DNA of 52,236 bases from Candidatus Endomicrobiellum mastotermitis (GCA_031272445.1 JAISTT010000005.1:1-52236), one strand, 5' to 3'. Numbered from the stretch's first letter, positions 28,209-38,450 are shown. A program made the numbers and translations. Notes: generated by a model not told the origin, from the letters alone.

Positions 28209-28843
28209 TTACTTGCCTCACGTACAAAATTACTCAAAATTTTTAATCCTTTTTCTCCACTTTTTTCAGGATGGAACTGACTACCCCATAAATTTTCATA
28301 GGCTACTGAGGAACAAAATTTTAAACCATATTCGCACGTACTTGAAACACATAAAAAATTTTCAGGCACCACATAGTAAGAATGCACAAAATAAAAATTT
28401 TCCCCATCATTTATTGAAAAAAACATTTTTCCGGAGTATAAACTTCTTTCTATATTTACACTATTCCACCCCATATGCGGAATCTTTAGCAACCCATCCT
28501 TAAAGTTAAATTTTCTTACTTCACCAGATATAAGACCAAGTCCTTCATGACTACCACTTTCAGATCCTTTAGTAAAAAAGAGTTGAAATCCTAAACATAT
28601 TCCATAAAGCATTTTTCCGGAATTTACATAATTACGTATAGCTTTATCGAAACCCTTCAATCTTAAAAAATCTGCTGCAGGACCAAACGCTCCTACACCA
28701 GGAAGTATTATACCCCCAAAATCTGAAATTTTCAAAGGAGAATCAACAACACATGCTTCAGCATTACAATAATGTAAAGCATTTATAACACTTTTAATAT
28801 TACCAAAACCGTAATCTATAACTGCAATTTTTATCTGTCCCAC
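28205..28843 (-). CDS. hisH: Imidazole glycerol phosphate synthase subunit HisH
   Basis: 212 residues, class I glutamine amidotransferase that feeds ammonia to HisF. The nucleophile Cys is in [11 protein letters not shown] and the His-Glu pair in [18 protein letters not shown] is the oxyanion-side motif. The start codon is GTG at 28843, four bases after the hisB stop. It overlaps hisA by 4 bases at its end, consistent with tight coupling. Confidence 0.96.
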   Translation of the reverse strand: MGQIKIAVIDYGFGNIKSVINALHYCNAEACVVDSPLKISDFGGIILPGVGAFGPAADFLRLKGFDKAIRNYVNSGKMLYGICLGFQLFFTKGSESGSHEGLGLISGEVRKFNFKDGLLKIPHMGWNSVNIERSLYSGKMFFSINDGENFYFVHSYYVVPENFLCVSSTCEYGLKFCSSVAYENLWGSQFHPEKSGEKGLKILSNFVREASK

Positions 28844-28847
28844 TATT

Positions 28848-29435
28848 TCAAAGAACCCCTTTAGTTGAAAGAATAGATTTTTTACTTTTTGAATACAATA
28901 CTGCTATTCCCAAAGCGTGACCAAAAGCTTTGAAGACGGACTCTACTATATGATGATTATTCCTTCCTTTAATCATTTTAATATGCAACGTAACTCCCAC
29001 ATTATTTACAAGAGCATAAAAAAATTCTTGTATTAAATCATAATTAAATCCATTCTTTTGGAACTTTAAATCTACCTCATAGCTTAAGTAAGATCTACCA
29101 GATAAATCCAAAGCTACGTAACTTAAAGCTTCATCCATAGGTAAAAGAAAATGACCGTATCTTACAATACCTTTTTTATCTCCAAGAGCTTCTTTTAAAG
29201 CTTGACCAATAGCAATCCCAGAATCTTCAACTAAGTGATGCTCATCCACATGAGTATCTCCAACAGCCTTAATTTTAAAACCTATTCCAGAATGCATAGC
29301 AAAAAGTTCAAGCATATGATCTAAAAAACCTATAGTAGTTGATACTGACGATACAAAATACCTATCAAGATTAACTTCAACAGAAATAGAAGTTTCCTTG
29401 GTCTCTCTCTCAATTTTTGCCTTTCTCTGACTCAT
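28848..29435 (-). CDS. hisB: Imidazoleglycerol-phosphate dehydratase
   Basis: 195 residues, monofunctional dehydratase without the phosphatase domain found in enterics. Metal-binding motifs DEHHLVEDSGIAIG and NNHHIVESVFKAFGHAL and the GFLDHMLELFAMHSG segment identify it. It removes water from IGP to give imidazole acetol phosphate. Its ATG overlaps the hisD stop by 4 bases. Neither hisC nor a histidinol phosphatase gene is in the window. Confidence 0.96.
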   Translation of the reverse strand: MSQRKAKIERETKETSISVEVNLDRYFVSSVSTTIGFLDHMLELFAMHSGIGFKIKAVGDTHVDEHHLVEDSGIAIGQALKEALGDKKGIVRYGHFLLPMDEALSYVALDLSGRSYLSYEVDLKFQKNGFNYDLIQEFFYALVNNVGVTLHIKMIKGRNNHHIVESVFKAFGHALGIAVLYSKSKKSILSTKGVL

Positions 29436-30604
29436 ATTCTTACCTCAGAAGACTTCTTATGATATTGCATGCCTTCAGACTCTGCGAAACTAGCAATAGT
29501 TTTATATGCTTTTTTATTTTTCTTACTCATCTCTACATATGTAGATCTTTTCAAAAATGTCATTACTGAAACACCACTGGAAAATTTTGCAGACCCACTT
29601 GTAGGTAAGACATGTGATGGACCGGCCCAATAATCACCAGAAGCAGTAGGTGTCTGATACCCTGCAAAAACTGCCCCTACATTTCTAATACTTTTCAACA
29701 AAGTTTTATAGTCTTTAACTAATAATTCCAAATGTTCAGGGGCTATATCATTAACTCTTTCAACAGCTTCATTTAAAGAGCAAAATTCAATTTTTAATTG
29801 TTTAAAAGCTTTTTTTGGAAGCAATTTCTTAATCTCGGAGATTTTACTTTCAGATTTGCATAAAAGATAAGCCTTTGCCATAGGGTCATGCTCTATTTGA
29901 GCCATTACATCAGCAACAACATAATCCGCAGGCACAGCTTCATCTGCAACTATTGCCACTTCACTAGGTCCAGCAAGAGAATCTATACCTACATGCCCAA
30001 AAACCTGCCTCTTAGCTTCATTCACATAAGCATTTCCTGGTCCTACAATCATATTAACTTTCTTTAACGTCTTTGTTCCGTAAGCAAGCGCTGCTACAGC
30101 CATTATGCCACCAACACAGTATACTTCTCTTATTCCGCACAGTTTTGCAGTGAACAAAACAGCACAACTCATATTTTTTGGTGGAGTAACCATCACTATC
30201 CGCTTCACACCTGCTGCGATAGCAGGAATTGCAGTCATAATAACTGTTGATGGATAAGTGAAACGACCTCCTGGTACATATATACCAACAGACTCTACAG
30301 GTGTGTAAAATTGCCCTACCTTTAAGCCATTCTTTTCATATTTCCACATCTTCTTAATTTGAGAGTACTCATACCTATGATAACTTAAAACGTTTAAATA
30401 AGAAGATCTTATTACATTTTTTAACAACTTTGGTACCTGATCAACAGCATCATCTATTACTTTTTGACAAACTTCATACCCTTTTTCAGATAAATCTATA
30501 TCATCAAACTTCTTAAGATACTTAAGAACAGCTCTATCACCATTCTTCTTTATATCTTCAATTATACGTGAAACATAACTGCTAATTTGTTTAATATTGT
30601 TCAT
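29432..30604 (-). CDS. hisD: Histidinol dehydrogenase
   Basis: 390 residues, slightly shorter than the usual 420-430. It oxidises histidinol to histidine in two NAD-dependent steps. GIYVPGGRFTYPSTVIM, GPGNAYVNEAKRQVFG, DSLAGPSEVAIVAD and the zinc-binding AQIEHDPMAKAYL and HVLPTSGSAKFSSG are intact. The ATG at 30604 has no strong ribosome site; an in-frame TTG 12 codons upstream would add a Tyr/Lys-rich stretch unlike the family. It is the first his gene, 56 bases after the MsbA-type gene, and may be part of that transcript. Confidence 0.95.
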   Translation of the reverse strand: MNNIKQISSYVSRIIEDIKKNGDRAVLKYLKKFDDIDLSEKGYEVCQKVIDDAVDQVPKLLKNVIRSSYLNVLSYHRYEYSQIKKMWKYEKNGLKVGQFYTPVESVGIYVPGGRFTYPSTVIMTAIPAIAAGVKRIVMVTPPKNMSCAVLFTAKLCGIREVYCVGGIMAVAALAYGTKTLKKVNMIVGPGNAYVNEAKRQVFGHVGIDSLAGPSEVAIVADEAVPADYVVADVMAQIEHDPMAKAYLLCKSESKISEIKKLLPKKAFKQLKIEFCSLNEAVERVNDIAPEHLELLVKDYKTLLKSIRNVGAVFAGYQTPTASGDYWAGPSHVLPTSGSAKFSSGVSVMTFLKRSTYVEMSKKNKKAYKTIASFAESEGMQYHKKSSEVRI

Positions 30605-30660
30605 GAATTTTAGTTTAGTATTATAATATAAAAAAATCAAAATTTTATATAACTATAAAA

Positions 30661-32442
30661 TTAATCCTGTATAAATTGAATATTGTAAAGATTCGTATAA
30701 TATCCATTTAGATCAAGAAGTTCTTTATGAGTCCCAGACTCTACAATATTGCCAGACTCAAAAACATATATCCTATCAGAACTAATTATCGTAGATAAAC
30801 GATGTGCTACAACTATTGAAGTTCTATCTTTCATTAACACTTCAAGACCTTCTTGTACTATTTTCTCAGATATAGAATCCAAAGAACTTGTAGCTTCATC
30901 AAGTAAAAGTATAGGAGCATTTTTCAACATAGCTCTTGCAATAGATATCATCTGCTTTTGTCCGCCTGATAAATTACTACCGCCTTCTCCTACAATTGTA
31001 TCATATCCTTCCTTTTGATTTATAATAAAATTATGTATCGAAGCTTTTCTCGATGCTTCTATAATCTCATCATTTGTAGCATTGGGTCTACCCACTAAAA
31101 TATTATTCTTAATAGTATCATTAAAAAGCACAACTTCCTGCGATACAAAAGCTACGTTATCTCTCAATGATCTTATTCTTAAATCTCTTACGTCATCACC
31201 ATCAATTTTTATACTTCCTTCCTCAACATCATAAAATCTTAATATTAAATTTATTAGAGTGGACTTTCCAGAACCAGCAGCACCAACAAATGCAACTTTT
31301 TCACCTTTATTCACTCCTAAATTAATGCCATGCAAAACTTCAATACCAGGAACATAGCCAAACTTAACGTTGACAATATTTATAACTCCATGTGTTGCTT
31401 TAAACACTTTAGCATTAGGCTTATCAACTATTTTAGGATTTTGATCCATTATTGTAAAAACACGATCAACAGCAGCTACACCAATTTGAATATACGAACC
31501 AAAATTTGCCAAAGATTTCAGCGGTTTATATGATGAAACTATGGCAAGTAAAAAAACCATAAAGTCACCTATAGTAAGATAACCATGCATGATCCTGTAT
31601 CCACCATAGATAAGACTTGCAGCTATGGTAACCCCACCAAAGAACTCCATCAAAGGACTTAAAATATTACTATTTTTCGCCATTTTTATTTGAATGTTTG
31701 CTATTTCAGCAGCACTATCTCTTATCTTCTGTGACTCAACCTTTTCTATGTTATAAGATTTGACAATTTTAATCCCTTGAAAAGACTGCGTTAAAAGTGA
31801 ATATAAATTACTAAAAGAACTTTGCTGTTTAGAAAAAATTTTCTTTATTTTTTCACCAAAATACACTATTGGGTAAAATACTAGCGGGAAAAGTACAAAT
31901 ACAACTACAGCCATATCAAAACTTTTCCAAAACATAAGAGCAACCAAAAAGATTGCCGAAAATGCATCTTTGACAGCAGTTGTAATTCCTCTTAGTACGG
32001 CATCTCTAATTGCATTCAAATCACCCATAAAATACACTAGAAGATTTCCAGAACTATTCTTACGGAAAAACTCTAAATCTTGAATAATAATTCTATCATA
32101 TAAATCATCCTGGATTTTTTTCGTGAAATTTATTCCTATCTTTGTCATACCAACAGATTGCATATAACATGCAATGCATTTAGCAGCAAAAATAACTATA
32201 ACTTGAATAGCAATCCATGTAAGAGTTTCTTTTTTCTTAGCTATAAATAGTTCATCAAAAATAGGTTTAAGTAAATTAACTGATAATGCTTCTAAAGCTC
32301 CAAACATAACCATAAAAACAATTGAGAGTATTAAAAGCCTTCGCTGTGGAAAAATATAATTAATCCAAAGACGTTTTACTTTTAAAAGAATTTCATGATT
32401 TATATAACCACTAATTCGTTCTTTTACATTTAAAATACTCAT
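30661..32442 (-). CDS. msbA: MsbA-type ABC exporter (lipid A or lipid flippase-like)
   Basis: 593 residues, half-transporter. Six predicted membrane segments (about 35-325) precede the ATPase with Walker A GAAGSGKST, Q-loop FVSQEVVLF, signature LSGGQKQM, Walker B LLLDEATSS and H-loop VVAHRLST. MsbA flips core-lipid A across the inner membrane. Related exporters move peptides or drugs, so the symbol is a best guess supported by the many LPS genes on this strand. It is probably expressed from a promoter near 32504-32533. Confidence 0.8.
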   Translation of the reverse strand: MSILNVKERISGYINHEILLKVKRLWINYIFPQRRLLILSIVFMVMFGALEALSVNLLKPIFDELFIAKKKETLTWIAIQVIVIFAAKCIACYMQSVGMTKIGINFTKKIQDDLYDRIIIQDLEFFRKNSSGNLLVYFMGDLNAIRDAVLRGITTAVKDAFSAIFLVALMFWKSFDMAVVVFVLFPLVFYPIVYFGEKIKKIFSKQQSSFSNLYSLLTQSFQGIKIVKSYNIEKVESQKIRDSAAEIANIQIKMAKNSNILSPLMEFFGGVTIAASLIYGGYRIMHGYLTIGDFMVFLLAIVSSYKPLKSLANFGSYIQIGVAAVDRVFTIMDQNPKIVDKPNAKVFKATHGVINIVNVKFGYVPGIEVLHGINLGVNKGEKVAFVGAAGSGKSTLINLILRFYDVEEGSIKIDGDDVRDLRIRSLRDNVAFVSQEVVLFNDTIKNNILVGRPNATNDEIIEASRKASIHNFIINQKEGYDTIVGEGGSNLSGGQKQMISIARAMLKNAPILLLDEATSSLDSISEKIVQEGLEVLMKDRTSIVVAHRLSTIISSDRIYVFESGNIVESGTHKELLDLNGYYTNLYNIQFIQD

Positions 32443-32503
32443 TTTCCTACCTTACATATATACTACTTATATAATAACTATTGCATCTTCACAAAAATAA
32501 ATC

Positions 32504-32533
32504 AATCTAATTAAAGACTCTCGGATTTGTCAA
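32504..32533 (-). promoter_or_regulatory. Possible promoter for the MsbA-type gene and his cluster
   Basis: On the minus strand: TTGACA (32528-32533), an 18-base spacer, then TAGATT (32504-32509), about 60 bases upstream of the ABC exporter ATG. The -35 is perfect and the -10 weak. Confidence 0.4.
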
Positions 32534-32626
32534 AGTTTCATTTCAAATAGATACTCTTTTTTTACAGTATACTATCAACAACAACTTTAGTTGTAAACTT
32601 TTACTCTACTCAACACTAGTAATGGA

Positions 32627-34027
32627 TCAATCATCAATAATATTCATATCTATAACACGCATTTCCTTCCATTTATCGGATCTGTACCTACAATAAAAAC
32701 TAATTGCAAGAGATACACTATAAGTAAGCATAAAGTACCATGCAGCGTATACACCAAATTTAAAGACCACTACTATAAGATATGTCGGTACAATTACAAA
32801 AAATACAGTAGAAGCCATAAGCGCCTTCATAATAAACACTGTGTCACCCGCACCTTTAATAGCTGCTGCAAAAATTATTCCAGTAGCATCAAAAATTAGA
32901 TATACTGCTAAAATCCTTAAAAGATCCACAGCCATTGGTTTTATATTACCTACTAACAAAACCTGCGCTCCATATGAAAATGGATAGAGAAGTTGATTTG
33001 GCAATAAAATCAAAACAAAAATAATAATTACGGAGTAAACATATACTACATGACTAGCAGATTTGACACTCATTTTTGCAAGAGATGCTTTATTCTTACC
33101 TAAGTAATTACCAACCATTATTGATATCGCCATACCACACCCAACAAGAGGCATAACAATTAGATTATTTACATTTAAAACTATATTACTAGCTGTTAGC
33201 TCTGCAATACCAAGTCTTCCAACTATAAGTACAAAAACTCCAAATCCTGTCATATCAAAAAAAAACTGCACTCCGTTTGGAAAACCATAACGCAACAATC
33301 TTTTCATGAAACTAAAATCAGGTTTAACACATCTTGTATTATAAATACTATTGCTTTTCGCAATGATCATAAAAACATAAGTTATAAGCATAATAGTTGA
33401 AGATATATTGCTTGACCAAGCTGAACCGCAAATACCTAATCTCGGGAAACCTAAATGTCCAAAAATTAAACAAATATCCAAAATAATATTTATTATAACA
33501 CCACAACCACCAACCAATAAAATTACTTTAGTTTTACCTCTCCCTGCATAAAAACCAGATAATGCCGCCACAGATAGAGTTGGGAAAGCACCATAACATA
33601 AAACTCTAAAAAATTTTACCTCTTCACATGCTACAATATAAGGGTGGCCTATGCTCATAAAGATACTTTCAGAAAAAAAAGAAATACAAAGAATTACAAA
33701 AGCTGCAACTAATGCTAGATAGACACTTTGCCAAATTACAGGACCTATTGATCGATATTCTCTCTTGCCGTAATATTGCGCTACAAAAACATCTACATAT
33801 GCCAAAGTACCAAGAAAAAGAGTGACAATCGCCCAATTAGAAATACCAGCTGGCGCAGAAGCAGCAAAAGCTTCTTGAGAATACAAAGAGAGAAAAGTTC
33901 TATTTATAAAAAGCTGAATTGCTCCGACACTTGTAGAAATGATAAGAGGAACCGCTATTTTCAAAAATTCTAAGTAACCTCCACTAGTCCCATATTGTCT
34001 TCTTATATTATTAAAAATATTCATCAT
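32627..34027 (-). CDS. MATE family efflux transporter
   Basis: 466 residues with about 12 membrane segments in two similar halves. The start FLKIAVPLIISTSVGAIQLFINRTFLS, the segment FVAQYYGKREYRSIGPVIWQ in the first half and MAISIMVGNYLGKNKASLAKMSVKSA in the second match MATE/NorM exporters. These use a Na+ or H+ gradient to expel cationic drugs or metabolites. The substrate cannot be predicted. Two ATGs in tandem (34027, 34024) are possible starts. It is 184 bases upstream of the ABC exporter and divergent from the orphan gene at 34222. Confidence 0.9.
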   Translation of the reverse strand: MMNIFNNIRRQYGTSGGYLEFLKIAVPLIISTSVGAIQLFINRTFLSLYSQEAFAASAPAGISNWAIVTLFLGTLAYVDVFVAQYYGKREYRSIGPVIWQSVYLALVAAFVILCISFFSESIFMSIGHPYIVACEEVKFFRVLCYGAFPTLSVAALSGFYAGRGKTKVILLVGGCGVIINIILDICLIFGHLGFPRLGICGSAWSSNISSTIMLITYVFMIIAKSNSIYNTRCVKPDFSFMKRLLRYGFPNGVQFFFDMTGFGVFVLIVGRLGIAELTASNIVLNVNNLIVMPLVGCGMAISIMVGNYLGKNKASLAKMSVKSASHVVYVYSVIIIFVLILLPNQLLYPFSYGAQVLLVGNIKPMAVDLLRILAVYLIFDATGIIFAAAIKGAGDTVFIMKALMASTVFFVIVPTYLIVVVFKFGVYAAWYFMLTYSVSLAISFYCRYRSDKWKEMRVIDMNIIDD

Positions 34028-34084
34028 AAAATATACAGCTCTTTTGTGTTTATTAAATTTTTGTTATATACATTTTTAATATAA

Positions 34085-34126
34085 AGTAACATGACCACAC
34101 TAAGAGCCAGAGTCACTTCCGTTACT
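34085..34126. other. GC-richer inverted-repeat segment between divergent genes
   Basis: A 42-base block with outer arms AGTAAC/GTTACT and inner arms TGAC/GTCA. It is clearly richer in G and C than the surrounding intergenic DNA. It lies between the divergent MATE and orphan genes and could be an operator or the body of a small RNA. No identity is claimed. Confidence 0.3.
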
Positions 34127-34221
34127 ATAAACTTTAAATTAAAAACAAAATAACACCTCTCACTGTTTAGTTATAAGACTACAATGCTAATTGTATCAAA
34201 AAATTATGGAGATTTTTAGTT

Positions 34222-34800
34222 ATGAAAAAAGAAAAAAAAATATTGAGTATACTAATAATTCTTGTACTTACTTTCACTACAATTCTTGTTTTAAATAAAA
34301 TAAGAGAAAACAAAAATATGACTATTTTTCAGAAATTAGATGACGCTTACATTTCAGTTATCGCTCCTATTATGAAAAAAAGTATTCAAAGCGAACAACA
34401 GATGTTAAAAAGCCCATTAAGTAATAAAATATGTAAAGTATCTTTTTATGAAGCAAAACACAAAAAAACTAACTATACTATCATATACGCAAAATATACA
34501 AACGAAATAAACTTAGAAAGTGGATTAGAATTAATTATAGGTACATTAAAGTATTGCAATAATTTTATATACGAAACAATGAACAATAAAATCACAAACA
34601 ATAAAGGAATACTACTAGAAGGTTCTTACGAAAAAAGCGGAACAAAATATGCAATTAAAGAACAATTAATAAAAAAATCAAATAACTTATGGCAAATAAT
34701 TGTAGTTTTTCCATATTCTAAAAAAAATAACATTGCCGCTAAGAATTACATAAATTCCATAAGTATTTTAAACAAACACTTGAAGCCATCTGAAAGTTAA
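34222..34800 (+). CDS. Hypothetical membrane-anchored protein
   Basis: 192 residues, not recognised. A basic start (MKKEKK) and one hydrophobic helix (about 8-25, ILSILIILVLTFTTILVL) suggest an inner-membrane anchor with the rest outside the cytoplasm; there is no lipobox cysteine. The remainder is very Lys/Asn/Ile-rich with predicted strands and only two cysteines. GGAG lies nine bases before the ATG, and TACAAT about 40 bases upstream may be its -10. It is one of four protein genes on the plus strand in the window and is flanked by genes pointing the other way. Confidence 0.7.
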   Translation: MKKEKKILSILIILVLTFTTILVLNKIRENKNMTIFQKLDDAYISVIAPIMKKSIQSEQQMLKSPLSNKICKVSFYEAKHKKTNYTIIYAKYTNEINLESGLELIIGTLKYCNNFIYETMNNKITNNKGILLEGSYEKSGTKYAIKEQLIKKSNNLWQIIVVFPYSKKNNIAAKNYINSISILNKHLKPSES

Positions 34801-34948
34801 ATCAAGAGAAGAAGTAACTAAACTAAACTTACTCATATACAATTTTATCAACACTGTTATATACAATACTTTTCATTATTTTAATGAACTTTCTTTTTAA
34901 CCAATAAAACCACATTCTCAGTTTTAACTTCAATAAAAAAGGGGACAC

Positions 34949-37066
34949 TTAACATACATTAATAAAATCTCTTTCATCTCCATAAGAAAAACGTTTAGAT
35001 ATAAGTTTTTTTAATATAAAATTTTTCTCTTTCGACAATGTAGGATCATCATCAATAACTTCTTTTGCACAGTTCTTTGCATATTTAATGATATCCAAAT
35101 CTTTTACTATATCACCAGCTTTAAATTTTGAAAACCCATGCTGTATTGTACTCATCAATACTCCAGGTCCACGCATTTTAAGATCTGCCTCAGCAATTTT
35201 AAATCCGTCATTTATTGACTCTATAATTTTAATTCTCTCATCTGCAGACCCGCTTTTTGCTTCTGATTTTCGTACAAGATAAAGATAAGATTGCTTATCA
35301 CTTCTACCAATTCTACCTCTTAATTGATGTAATTGTGATAACCCGAATCTCTCAGCATGTTGTATTATCATTACCGTTGCATTGGGTATATCTATACCTA
35401 CTTCAATTATTGCTGTAGATATCAACACGTCAATTTCTTTACTTTTAAATTTAATCAATACTTTATTTTTTTCTGATGATTCCAACCGACCATGAAATAA
35501 TTCAACCCTAAAGTTTCTAAACCATGTTTGAGATAATATTTTTGACTCTCGCACAACTGACTTTAAGTCAAGTTTATCATAACCATCAATAAGCGGATAC
35601 ACTATATACGCTTGGCTCCCATTTTTAAGCTCTTCAATTGTTTTTTGATATGCATTTCTCTCATCTAAAACATGGGTTATTACTGGGAGCCTACCGGGCG
35701 GTAGTTGTTTGATTGTAGTTACATCTATTTCTCCATGTATAATCATTGATAACGCTCTTGGTATAGGTGTTGCAGACATAACTAATATATCAGGATAAGA
35801 TACTTTTTTCAAAGCTGCGGATTTCTGCATAACACCAAATCTATGTTGTTCGTCAATTACTATTAATGATAAACTCGCGAATTTTATCCTGTCTTCTATT
35901 AATGCATGCGTACCGATTGCTACTTGTATATCATTACTTTCAAGACCTGCTAATATCATTTTCCTTTGATCTATTTTTCTTAATGACGAACTAGTCAATA
36001 ACGCAATTTTAACACCAATTCCTGAAAGCAAGCTTAACATTGTACAATAATGTTGCTCAGCTAATATTTCAGTCGGTACAATAATCATTGCTTGGTAACC
36101 ACTTTCTATAGCAAGTAATGTTGCACTTAACGCAACAACAGTTTTTCCACAACCGACATCACCAATTAGTATTCTATTCATAGGATATTCACTCTGCATG
36201 TCAGTAAATATATCTCTTATTGCCCTTTGCTGATCACTTGTAAATTTAAATTTCAAATTTTGTTCTAATCTTTCCAATAAATTAGGCTTTAGTAAATATT
36301 TTTGTTTTTTACGACTCTTCTTTAAATTATTTTGTGATAAATAAAACGCAGCCTCCATTACAAAAAACTCCTGCAATGCAAATGCTCTGCGAGCACTTTC
36401 AGCATCTTTTAAACTATCCGGATAATGGATTTTCTTTAATGCAGTTGACGCACTCATTTTTAATATATAATTACAAGTTGGTAGTAACCCAGATACATCA
36501 GGATAATCATGTAAGTGTGACCGCAGTACACTATTTATACAGGCCCTTATATATGCCTGGCTTATTTTTCTTGTAGTAGGGTAGATTGGAACAATTTTAT
36601 TGAAAAACAATGGGATATCACTCTCTTTTTCCACAATTTCATAATCATTTACGAGTATAAAATTGTCGTTGTATCTTATTTTTACTTCACCATAAACATA
36701 AGCAAAAACCCCTGTTTTAAAAACTCTTTTTATAGAGGCAAATATATCAAAGCTGGAATATATTTTTCTTTTTCTGAAAAATCGGATATACGCCATAGAA
36801 GTACTGTCAAATATCTCTACATCTAAAATGTAAAGTCCATTTGTAAATATCCTCTCATATACTTTACCTACTTTACCAAATATACAACAACTCTGCTGTT
36901 CTTTGTAAGCGTTTTTTATGGGAATGATTTTTGTTCTGTCTTGATATTGACTAGGGAAAAAAGTAAGTACATCTTCAATAGTTTTAATTCCAAGCTTCGC
37001 AAATGCCTGTGCACGCTTATGTCCCACTCCTTTTAAGCATTGTAATCTACTTTCTAAATTTAACAT
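34949..37066 (-). CDS. recG: ATP-dependent DNA helicase RecG
   Basis: 705 residues. An N-terminal wedge/OB domain with a helix-hairpin-helix-like start (LKGVGHKRAQAFAKLGI) precedes the helicase core: Walker A GDVGCGKT, DEQHRFG box, MSATPIPRAL, and the C-terminal HGRLESSEKNKVL, STAIIEVGIDIPNA and GRIGRSDKQSY. RecG remodels stalled replication forks and branched recombination intermediates. The length is normal. No strong ribosome site precedes the ATG. It is divergent from rpmB across a 79-base gap. Confidence 0.97.
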   Translation of the reverse strand: MLNLESRLQCLKGVGHKRAQAFAKLGIKTIEDVLTFFPSQYQDRTKIIPIKNAYKEQQSCCIFGKVGKVYERIFTNGLYILDVEIFDSTSMAYIRFFRKRKIYSSFDIFASIKRVFKTGVFAYVYGEVKIRYNDNFILVNDYEIVEKESDIPLFFNKIVPIYPTTRKISQAYIRACINSVLRSHLHDYPDVSGLLPTCNYILKMSASTALKKIHYPDSLKDAESARRAFALQEFFVMEAAFYLSQNNLKKSRKKQKYLLKPNLLERLEQNLKFKFTSDQQRAIRDIFTDMQSEYPMNRILIGDVGCGKTVVALSATLLAIESGYQAMIIVPTEILAEQHYCTMLSLLSGIGVKIALLTSSSLRKIDQRKMILAGLESNDIQVAIGTHALIEDRIKFASLSLIVIDEQHRFGVMQKSAALKKVSYPDILVMSATPIPRALSMIIHGEIDVTTIKQLPPGRLPVITHVLDERNAYQKTIEELKNGSQAYIVYPLIDGYDKLDLKSVVRESKILSQTWFRNFRVELFHGRLESSEKNKVLIKFKSKEIDVLISTAIIEVGIDIPNATVMIIQHAERFGLSQLHQLRGRIGRSDKQSYLYLVRKSEAKSGSADERIKIIESINDGFKIAEADLKMRGPGVLMSTIQHGFSKFKAGDIVKDLDIIKYAKNCAKEVIDDDPTLSKEKNFILKKLISKRFSYGDERDFINVC

Positions 37067-37096
37067 ATTTATTATTGTAATATAAAAAACAAACCT

Positions 37097-37125
37097 TTGA
37101 CTTCGACTAATAATTAAAGTATAAT
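37097..37125 (+). promoter_or_regulatory. Sigma-70-like promoter of rpmB
   Basis: TTGACT (37097-37102), 17-base spacer, TATAAT (37120-37125), about 20 bases upstream of the rpmB ATG. It is one of the best-matching promoters in the window, as expected for a ribosomal protein gene. Confidence 0.7.
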
Positions 37126-37145
37126 CTTTTCAAGAGGTATATAAA

Positions 37146-37337
37146 ATGTCTTACAAATGTATAATTTGCAACAAAGGCTCTAGATCAGGAAATACAATCA
37201 GTCACTCAAACAAAGTTTCTAAAAGACTTTTCAGACCTAACCTTCAAAATTTAAACATCATTATTGACGGGAAAAAGGTGCGCGAATATGTTTGTACATC
37301 TTGCATCAAATCGAACAAAGTTAGAAAAGCGATATAA
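37146..37337 (+). CDS. rpmB: 50S ribosomal protein L28
   Basis: 63 residues, L28 of the large subunit. [19 protein letters not shown] and [11 protein letters not shown] are typical. It carries two CxxC pairs (CIIC near the start, CTSC near the end), so it is a zinc-binding form. AGAGG precedes the ATG. It is a single plus-strand gene with its own promoter, convergent with lpxB whose end is 21 bases away. Confidence 0.96.
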   Translation: MSYKCIICNKGSRSGNTISHSNKVSKRLFRPNLQNLNIIIDGKKVREYVCTSCIKSNKVRKAI

Positions 37338-37358
37338 TAGTCATCACAAATCATTTTG

Positions 37359-38450
37359 TTACTCAAACAAAATAATCTCAGCAACTCTTCTATTTACTCC
37401 AGGAGTTCCCAACATCTTTCTAAAAGTATTTAACTCTTTAACTTTGTGTGTGTAATTTTCAAACTCTAACTGCTCTAACACAGAAGATACGATTTTTTTG
37501 GGTTTTGCATTAGTTTGCACAAACTCGGGAACAATGTTTTTGTCACTTAAAATATTCACTAAAGTTATATATTTTACTTTTATAACTGCTCTTATAAAAA
37601 AATAGTTGAAATATGACAATTTATATATAACAACCATAGGGACTCCCATTAATGTATTTTCAAGACTTACTGTTCCAGAGGGGCAAATTGCAAAATCTAT
37701 TGACCTTCTCCTCTCAAAATCTCCTGATTTACAAAGCTCAATATATTCTGGTAATTGAAAAGTAAACTCTTCACTCGCACTAAACATTATAAACTTCGCA
37801 TCTAACTTAAATTTAAGTATTTTAGCAGTTTTAAGAATCAGAGGTATATGACGCTTAATAACATTCTTACGACTACCAGGAAATAAACCTATAGTAGGAG
37901 GATTAAAGCTCCCAAAGCTTTGTTTTGGAAAACTTTGCCTTTCCGGTACACTATCTATCAAAGGGTTCCCAACAAAAATAGCATCAACATTATTATCCTT
38001 ATATAATTTTTCTTCAAACGGTAAAATCACTAACATTTTTTTGACTGTCTTAGCAAGTTCCTTTATTCTGCCACTACGTGAAGCCCATACTTGTGGGCTT
38101 ATATAATAATAAACAGGAATTCTCAGTTTTTTAGCTAGCCTCGCTACAAATATGTTGAATCCATAATAATCAACTAGTATAATTTTGCCAGGGTGTTCTC
38201 CAATAAAATGATCTTCAAGTTTTCTTAAAACCTTTTTTAAATATAAAAACTGTTTTATAGGAAAAAAACCAAAAGCATTTATACTTACTATATTATCAAG
38301 GAATTTATCAGAAACTAGTTTTAGATTAACTCCACCAACAGCAGAAATATAGTATAAAGGATTGATTTTTTTTATCTCTTTTACAAGATTCGAAGCATGT
38401 ATATCACCAGAAAGATCACCAGCAGAAACAAAAATTTTATTATCTACCAT
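37359..38450 (-). CDS. lpxB: Lipid-A-disaccharide synthase
   Basis: 363 residues, GT-B glycosyltransferase. It joins UDP-2,3-diacyl-GlcN (or its diamino analogue) to lipid X to make the lipid A disaccharide at the inner membrane. The start FVSAGDLSGDIHASNLVKEI, LVDYYGFN, YYISPQVWASR, GLFPGSRKNVI and CPSGTVSLENTLMGVPMVVIYK are diagnostic. It lies 83 bases after the GnnA-like oxidoreductase gene, the end of the lipid A gene run. Confidence 0.95.
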   Translation of the reverse strand: MVDNKIFVSAGDLSGDIHASNLVKEIKKINPLYYISAVGGVNLKLVSDKFLDNIVSINAFGFFPIKQFLYLKKVLRKLEDHFIGEHPGKIILVDYYGFNIFVARLAKKLRIPVYYYISPQVWASRSGRIKELAKTVKKMLVILPFEEKLYKDNNVDAIFVGNPLIDSVPERQSFPKQSFGSFNPPTIGLFPGSRKNVIKRHIPLILKTAKILKFKLDAKFIMFSASEEFTFQLPEYIELCKSGDFERRRSIDFAICPSGTVSLENTLMGVPMVVIYKLSYFNYFFIRAVIKVKYITLVNILSDKNIVPEFVQTNAKPKKIVSSVLEQLEFENYTHKVKELNTFRKMLGTPGVNRRVAEIILFE

